NCBI RefSeq assembly: GCF_900109165.1
Contig: NZ_FNZF01000002.1
Coordinates: forward strand, 372,001 to 436,000
Length of the DNA: 64,000 bases
Origin: Bhargavaea ginsengi
GTDB lineage: Bacteria > Bacillota > Bacilli > Bacillales_A > Planococcaceae
Direction: 5' to 3'
Below the pieces are notes generated by a model. It worked only from the letters and a program-made list of their open reading frames with translations. It searched no databases and had not been told where the DNA came from. Made by a program: the position numbers and the translations under genes. Positions 60,334 to 64,000 of the stretch are shown here, in pieces; positions within the stretch are counted from its first letter, which is position 1; each line of letters starts with the position of its first letter.

Positions 60334-61056
60334 TCATTCATCGCCGAGGTCGACGTTGTGGTAGACCTGCTGTACATCTTCAAGGTCGTCCAGTGCGTCG
60401 ATCATCTTCTCGAACTGGGCTTTGTCGTCATCTCCAAGTGCGACTTCCGTCTGCGGGAGCATGCTGAGCTCCGCCACCTGGAATTCCGTGATGCCATTCT
60501 TCTTGAAAGCTTCCTGGACCGAGTGGAAGTCTTCAGGCTCGGCATATACGATGACACTGCCCTCTTCCTCGAAAACATCTCTGACTTCGATGTCTTCTTC
60601 CATCAGCATTTCAAGAATTTCTTCTTCCCCTTTGCCTTCAACACCGAAGACCGCCGTGGAGTCGAACATGTAGGAAACCGAGCCGGCTACCCCCATATTG
60701 CCTCCGTTTTTGCCGAATGCCGCACGCACTTCCGAAACCGTCCGGTTGACGTTGTTTGAAAGCGCATCGACAATCACCATCGAACCTCCGGGACCGAAGC
60801 CCTCATACCGGAATTCATCAAAGTTTTCATCCGAGCCGCCTTTTGCCTTATCGATGGCCCGGTCAATGATGTGCTTGGGGACGTTATAGGTTTTTGCACG
60901 TTCCAGCACCATCTTTAGTGCCTGGTTGGATTCCGGATCAGGTTCTCCGCGCCGTGCGGCCACGTATATTTCACGGCCGAACTTTGCGTTAACCCGGCTG
61001 GTGCTTTGGTCTTTTGCTGCTTTTTTATCTTTGATATTATTCCATTTACGACCCAT
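60334..61056 (-). CDS. yeeI: YebC/PmpR family protein (YeeI type)
   Basis: 240 residues, the shorter YeeI branch of Yeb[22 protein letters not shown] and [20 protein letters not shown] at the N-terminus, [16 protein letters not shown] and [19 protein letters not shown] in the middle. YebC proteins were first described as transcription regulators and later tied to relief of ribosome stalling at proline-rich sequences. ATG 61056 is the family start; not linked to ruvC here. Confidence 0.93.
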   Translation of the reverse strand: MGRKWNNIKDKKAAKDQSTSRVNAKFGREIYVAARRGEPDPESNQALKMVLERAKTYNVPKHIIDRAIDKAKGGSDENFDEFRYEGFGPGGSMVIVDALSNNVNRTVSEVRAAFGKNGGNMGVAGSVSYMFDSTAVFGVEGKGEEEILEMLMEEDIEVRDVFEEEGSVIVYAEPEDFHSVQEAFKKNGITEFQVAELSMLPQTEVALGDDDKAQFEKMIDALDDLEDVQQVYHNVDLGDE

Positions 61057-61210
61057 GAGATTCACTCTCTTTCGGATTTGAACTTCTCTGCAGTAATACA
61101 GTATACCAAAAACTCCCGGCAATATGAATTCTGAATCGCCACATCCATACCGGAAATGGCCAATATGATATCATGGGAGAAAAGACTCGTCAAAGAAAGG
61201 CCGGGATGAC

Positions 61211-62251
61211 ATGGCTTCAATCAAACTGACTACCCTCACTAAAAAAGGCGGATGCGGATGTAAAATCGGACCAGCAGACCTTGCGGGCGTACTTCGTGAA
61301 CTGCCGGCTGCCTTACCGGATCCGAACCTTCTCGTTGGACTGGATACAAGTGACGATGCAGGCGTATACCAGCTCACCGACGACCTGGCACTTGTCCAGA
61401 CAACCGACTTTTTCACGCCGATCGTCGATGATCCTTATGACTTTGGACAAATTGCCGCAACCAATGCCATCAGCGACATCTATGCCATGGGCGGCACACC
61501 TGTGACCGCTCTGAACATCGTGGCATTCCCGATCGGCAATCTCGACAAGAAGATCCTCGCCGATATTCTGCGTGGCGCGGCAGAGAAAATGAAGGAAGCC
61601 GGCGTTACGTTGGTCGGCGGCCACTCAATAGATGATCAGGAGCCAAAATATGGGCTTGCCGTAACCGGGACAATTCACCCGTCGAAAATCCGCACCAATG
61701 CTGGTGCAAAACCCGGCGATAAGCTCATACTGACAAAACCGATAGGAGTCGGCATCTACACCACTGCCCTGAAGCGTGATCTTCTTTCGGAAGAAGATAT
61801 CCGGGAAGTGACGAACGTGATGACCACACTCAACAAAACAGCAGCCGATACGATGAATGAATACGACGTCCACGCAACAACCGATGTGACCGGATTTGGA
61901 CTCCTCGGTCATGCAACGGAAATGGCCCAGGGCAGCGGCACGGGGCTGATCATCCGTTCCAAAGACGTTCCGGTCCTTCCGCGTACCCAGGAACTTGCCG
62001 GGCAGGGTGCCGTTCCGGGCGGTACCAAGAACAACCACGCCCATGTTGCAGACAGCATCACCTATCCGGCCGGGATGGACGAGACCGCCCAGTGGATCCT
62101 GTGCGATGCCGTTACATCAGGCGGACTCCTTGCCGCTGTAGAGGGCAGCCAAGCTGAAGGCTTGCTTGATGACCTTCGCAAAAACGGAGTCGATGCCCAT
62201 ATCATCGGTGAAGTGACTGAAGAAAACGCAGGCACCATCCGAGTCCTGTAA
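61211..62251 (+). CDS. selD: Selenide, water dikinase
   Basis: 346 residues. Makes selenophosphate from selenide and ATP. The N-terminal redox loop GGCGCK has Cys at positions 15 and 17 (no Sec), then DDAGVY, TTDFFTPIVDDPYDFGQIAA, AMGGTPVTALN, GGHSIDDQEPKYGLAVTG and the DVTGFGLLGH segment. It is followed after 25 bp by mnmH, so selenophosphate is probably used for tRNA 2-selenouridine rather than selenocysteine. Confidence 0.96.
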   Translation: MASIKLTTLTKKGGCGCKIGPADLAGVLRELPAALPDPNLLVGLDTSDDAGVYQLTDDLALVQTTDFFTPIVDDPYDFGQIAATNAISDIYAMGGTPVTALNIVAFPIGNLDKKILADILRGAAEKMKEAGVTLVGGHSIDDQEPKYGLAVTGTIHPSKIRTNAGAKPGDKLILTKPIGVGIYTTALKRDLLSEEDIREVTNVMTTLNKTAADTMNEYDVHATTDVTGFGLLGHATEMAQGSGTGLIIRSKDVPVLPRTQELAGQGAVPGGTKNNHAHVADSITYPAGMDETAQWILCDAVTSGGLLAAVEGSQAEGLLDDLRKNGVDAHIIGEVTEENAGTIRVL

Positions 62252-62276
62252 GCCAACAAAAGGAAAGAGATGAATC

Positions 62277-63359
62277 ATGAAGCGAGAACTGACACTCGAC
62301 GAACTGTTTAAACAACGAAAAAACAGCAATCATGCCCTCGTGGACGTACGATCTCCGAAGGAATACGCTGAAGGCACGATGCCCGGCGCCATCAATATCC
62401 CGATTTTCGACAATGAGGAACGGGCGGAAGTGGGTACAATCTATAAGCAGGATGGACAACAGGCCGCAATGAAGCGCGGACTTGAGATCTTCTCCGCAAA
62501 ACTGCCTGAGTTTGTTGAAGAATTCCGGAGCCTGAACCAGCCGTTCACCGTCTTTTGCTGGCGTGGAGGCATGAGAAGCAAAACAGCGGCAACGATGACG
62601 GACCTGATGGGCCTGCGCGCAAGCAGACTGATCGGAGGCATACGCACATATCGCCAATGGGTAGTTTCAGAGCTTGAAAAAGCTGAATTCAGTCCCCCGC
62701 TTATCGTACTGAACGGTTATACGGGCGGCGGCAAAACCGCGATTCTCCATCGCCTGGAAAGTGACGGGTTCCCCGTCATGGACCTGGAAGGGATGGCCGG
62801 CCACAGGGGATCCATCTTCGGCGCGATCGGCCTGGAACCAAGCAATCAGAAAAAATTCGATGCCCTGCTGGTCGGTGGCATGAAAAACTTTGAAGACGCA
62901 CCTTTCGTCATTATTGAGGGAGAAAGCAGAAGGATTGGCAAGGCCGTACTCCCTGAATTCTTCGATCAGAAAAAGAACGAAGGCATCCACCTTTTCCTAC
63001 GTCTTCCGATTGAGGAAAGGGTACAGAATATCCTGAATGATTATGACACGGAAGCCTATCCCGAGAAATTTCTTGAAGCATTCTCAAAAATCGAACGCAG
63101 GATCCATACGCCAATTGCCAAAGAGATCAGAAACCATCTTGAGGAAAACCGGTTCAGGGACGCGTTCAGGCTTTTGCTGGAATTTTATTACGACCCGCGC
63201 TACGAGCATTCCGCAGGACTGGATGAAAACGATGAACGCCAAATCTTTATCGATGCCGACAATATGGAAGACGCCTACCGGAAAGTCCGGCAGCAGATCC
63301 AACGCATCGGAAGAAAACTTGCAGCCGGGGAAGCCGCGGCGGGACAAGACCATAAATAA
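62277..63359 (+). CDS. mnmH: tRNA 2-selenouridine synthase
   Basis: 360 residues (SelU/YbbB). N-terminal rhodanese domain with active-site C94 in FCWRGGMRS and a C-terminal P-loop domain with GYTGGGKT at 147-154. It replaces sulfur by selenium at U34 of some tRNAs through a geranylated intermediate, using selenophosphate. Forms an operon with selD and ends at a terminator. Confidence 0.95.
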   Translation: MKRELTLDELFKQRKNSNHALVDVRSPKEYAEGTMPGAINIPIFDNEERAEVGTIYKQDGQQAAMKRGLEIFSAKLPEFVEEFRSLNQPFTVFCWRGGMRSKTAATMTDLMGLRASRLIGGIRTYRQWVVSELEKAEFSPPLIVLNGYTGGGKTAILHRLESDGFPVMDLEGMAGHRGSIFGAIGLEPSNQKKFDALLVGGMKNFEDAPFVIIEGESRRIGKAVLPEFFDQKKNEGIHLFLRLPIEERVQNILNDYDTEAYPEKFLEAFSKIERRIHTPIAKEIRNHLEENRFRDAFRLLLEFYYDPRYEHSAGLDENDERQIFIDADNMEDAYRKVRQQIQRIGRKLAAGEAAAGQDHK

Positions 63360-63363
63360 AATT

Positions 63364-63407
63364 AAAAGCAGGCGGGGAAACCTCAAGGACTCCCCCCTGC
63401 TTTTTAT
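63364..63407 (+). terminator. Terminator of selD-mnmH
   Basis: AAAGCAGG-CGGGG pairs with CCCC-CCTGCTTT around an AAACCTCAAGGACT-type loop, followed by TTATCTT. Confidence 0.8.
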
Positions 63408-63445
63408 CTTGCTTGCCAACAGGAATAGCAGGTATGCAGCAAGCC

Positions 63446-63587
63446 GGTCTGATCAGTTTTTCGTTCATCGCTTTATTTTATCATTCAGCTCTATAATCTC
63501 ATCGTTCGCGTATGACTGCCGGACGAATGACGAGATTGACGTCATGAATGATGAAACTTCCACCTCGAATGACGAAACTGAACCGCA
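63446..63587. repeat. Mirrored 21-bp repeat element
   Basis: Three units on the plus strand (63525-63545, 63546-63566, 63567-63587) each begin GAATGAYGARAYT. Three more on the minus strand (63487-63507, 63467-63486, 63446-63466) begin GAAYGAY or GAACGA. The two triplets point away from a 17-bp centre (63508-63524), making a large imperfect palindrome. No gene lies here; short frames across it are not supported. Confidence 0.7.
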
Positions 63588-63647
63588 AAGACGCTCCATT
63601 TCCCTTCCGGTTGTATCGTTTTGTTTCTCATAGGTTTTATGCTACAT

Positions 63648-63653
63648 TATAAT
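63648..63653 (+). promoter_or_regulatory. Possible -10 box before the ABC ATPase
   Basis: TATAAT in an AT-rich stretch 33 bases before the GTG; the -35 is not clear (TTGTTT lies 21 bases upstream). Confidence 0.3.
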
Positions 63654-63685
63654 TATTCTAATTTAGTTTCCGGGAGCGATGCCAA

Positions 63686-64000
63686 GTGACTATTTACGAA
63701 CCCGCCATCCATTTCATGGATGTCCGATATTCCATTGACAACAAGCCTATTGTCGGCCCGATTACGGGGTCATTCCCCTCCGGCCGGATCACCACATTGG
63801 TCGGACCTTCCGGAGCCGGAAAAACAACCGTCCTCAAACTATGCAATGGACTGCTGTCTCCAGATTCCGGAGAAATCCTGATCGATGGTCAGTCAGCGAC
63901 CACCTTCGAGCCGACTGATCTCCGGAGAAAGGTCGGGATGGCCCTTCAGGATGCTCCGATGGTCAACGGGACTGTCTATGATAACCTGGCCCTCCCGCTC
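63686..64000 (+). CDS. ABC transporter ATP-binding protein, N-terminal part (YbbL/FetA-like)
   Basis: The first 105 codons of a plus-strand gene that runs off the right edge. Walker A GPSGAGKTT near residue 42, then LLSPDSGEILIDGQ and the Q-loop region RKVGMALQDAPMVNGTVYDNLALPL. The Q-loop wording is like the YbbL/FetA ATPases paired with the UPF0014 permease YbbM/FetB, linked to metal export or homeostasis in E. coli. The start is GTG 63686 with GGGAG 9 bases upstream. Subfamily is tentative because most of the gene is missing. Confidence 0.8.
   Translation, partial: MTIYEPAIHFMDVRYSIDNKPIVGPITGSFPSGRITTLVGPSGAGKTTVLKLCNGLLSPDSGEILIDGQSATTFEPTDLRRKVGMALQDAPMVNGTVYDNLALPL

Noticed and set aside
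63539-63633. Coding frame through the 21-bp units (N-D-E-T repeats)
   Set aside because: No ribosome site or start; the frame is a product of 21 being a multiple of three.

Overview
The window is a chromosomal segment of a low-copy-repeat, moderately GC-rich (a little over 50% by eye) Gram-positive bacterium. Gene order on the left half follows the Bacillus subtilis block ysoA-like / ysnB / rdgB / ysmB / gerE / ysmA / sdhBAC / yslB / uvrC / trxA / etfAB / fadB / fadR / lcfA / yshE / mutS2 / polX / cvpA / zapA / rnhC / pheTS / ysgA / sspI / argF / ysdC. Together with gerE, a sigma-K-like promoter and sspI this points to a spore-forming member of Bacillales. Codon choice and many GTG/TTG starts would fit Planococcaceae (Sporosarcina/Bhargavaea-like), but the genus is inference. 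Compared with B. subtilis the block locally lacks racE-gerM-rph, lysC and xsa.

Region 0-21.7 kb is mostly minus-strand housekeeping: a tRNA-Arg, nucleotide sanitation (RdgB), spore-coat regulator GerE, succinate dehydrogenase, UvrC, thioredoxin, and a fatty-acid degradation operon (lcfA-fadR-fadB-etfB-etfA) carrying a CcpA cre site in its promoter and a strong FadR operator in front of fadR. The thioesterase ysmA has its own FadR box. MutS2, PolX, CvpA, ZapA and RNase HIII follow. Region 21.7-29 kb has a 51-bp tandem-repeat array, pheST with a T-box leader, ysgA, sspI, and about 0.8 kb of non-coding, highly structured repeat DNA before argF.

Region 29-44 kb carries an M42 peptidase, an orphan PAS histidine kinase, a YocH-like secreted 3D/LysM protein behind a WalR box, an SRAP protein, the DUF368 lipid-carrier translocase (PopT), TrhO, a YumC-type ferredoxin-NADP reductase, an RsbR paralogue and an M3 oligoendopeptidase.

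Region 44-50.5 kb is an accessory-looking uptake/catabolic cluster: a fused TRAP permease, a TAXI-type binding lipoprotein whose two halves are in swapped order (an apparent natural circular permutation), a four-helix membrane protein with a coupled 30-residue peptide, a CoA-transferase and a threonine/serine dehydratase-like enzyme. Region 50.6-53.6 kb is the cold/membrane-fluidity system des-desK-desR. Region 54.2-58.3 kb is an operon of a CstA transporter, a small protein ending in Cys-Cys, a cysteine-free ArsA/GET3-type ATPase and a zinc-free MDR oxidoreductase. The right end has Nudix, SRPBCC, ExoA and YebC/YeeI genes, the selenouridine pair selD-mnmH, a mirrored 21-bp repeat element, and the start of a YbbL/FetA-type ABC ATPase.

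The strongest candidates for something undescribed are the permuted TAXI receptor and the cstA/Cys-Cys protein/Cys-less ArsA operon. All family assignments come from reading translated sequence and remembered family features; no search was run.
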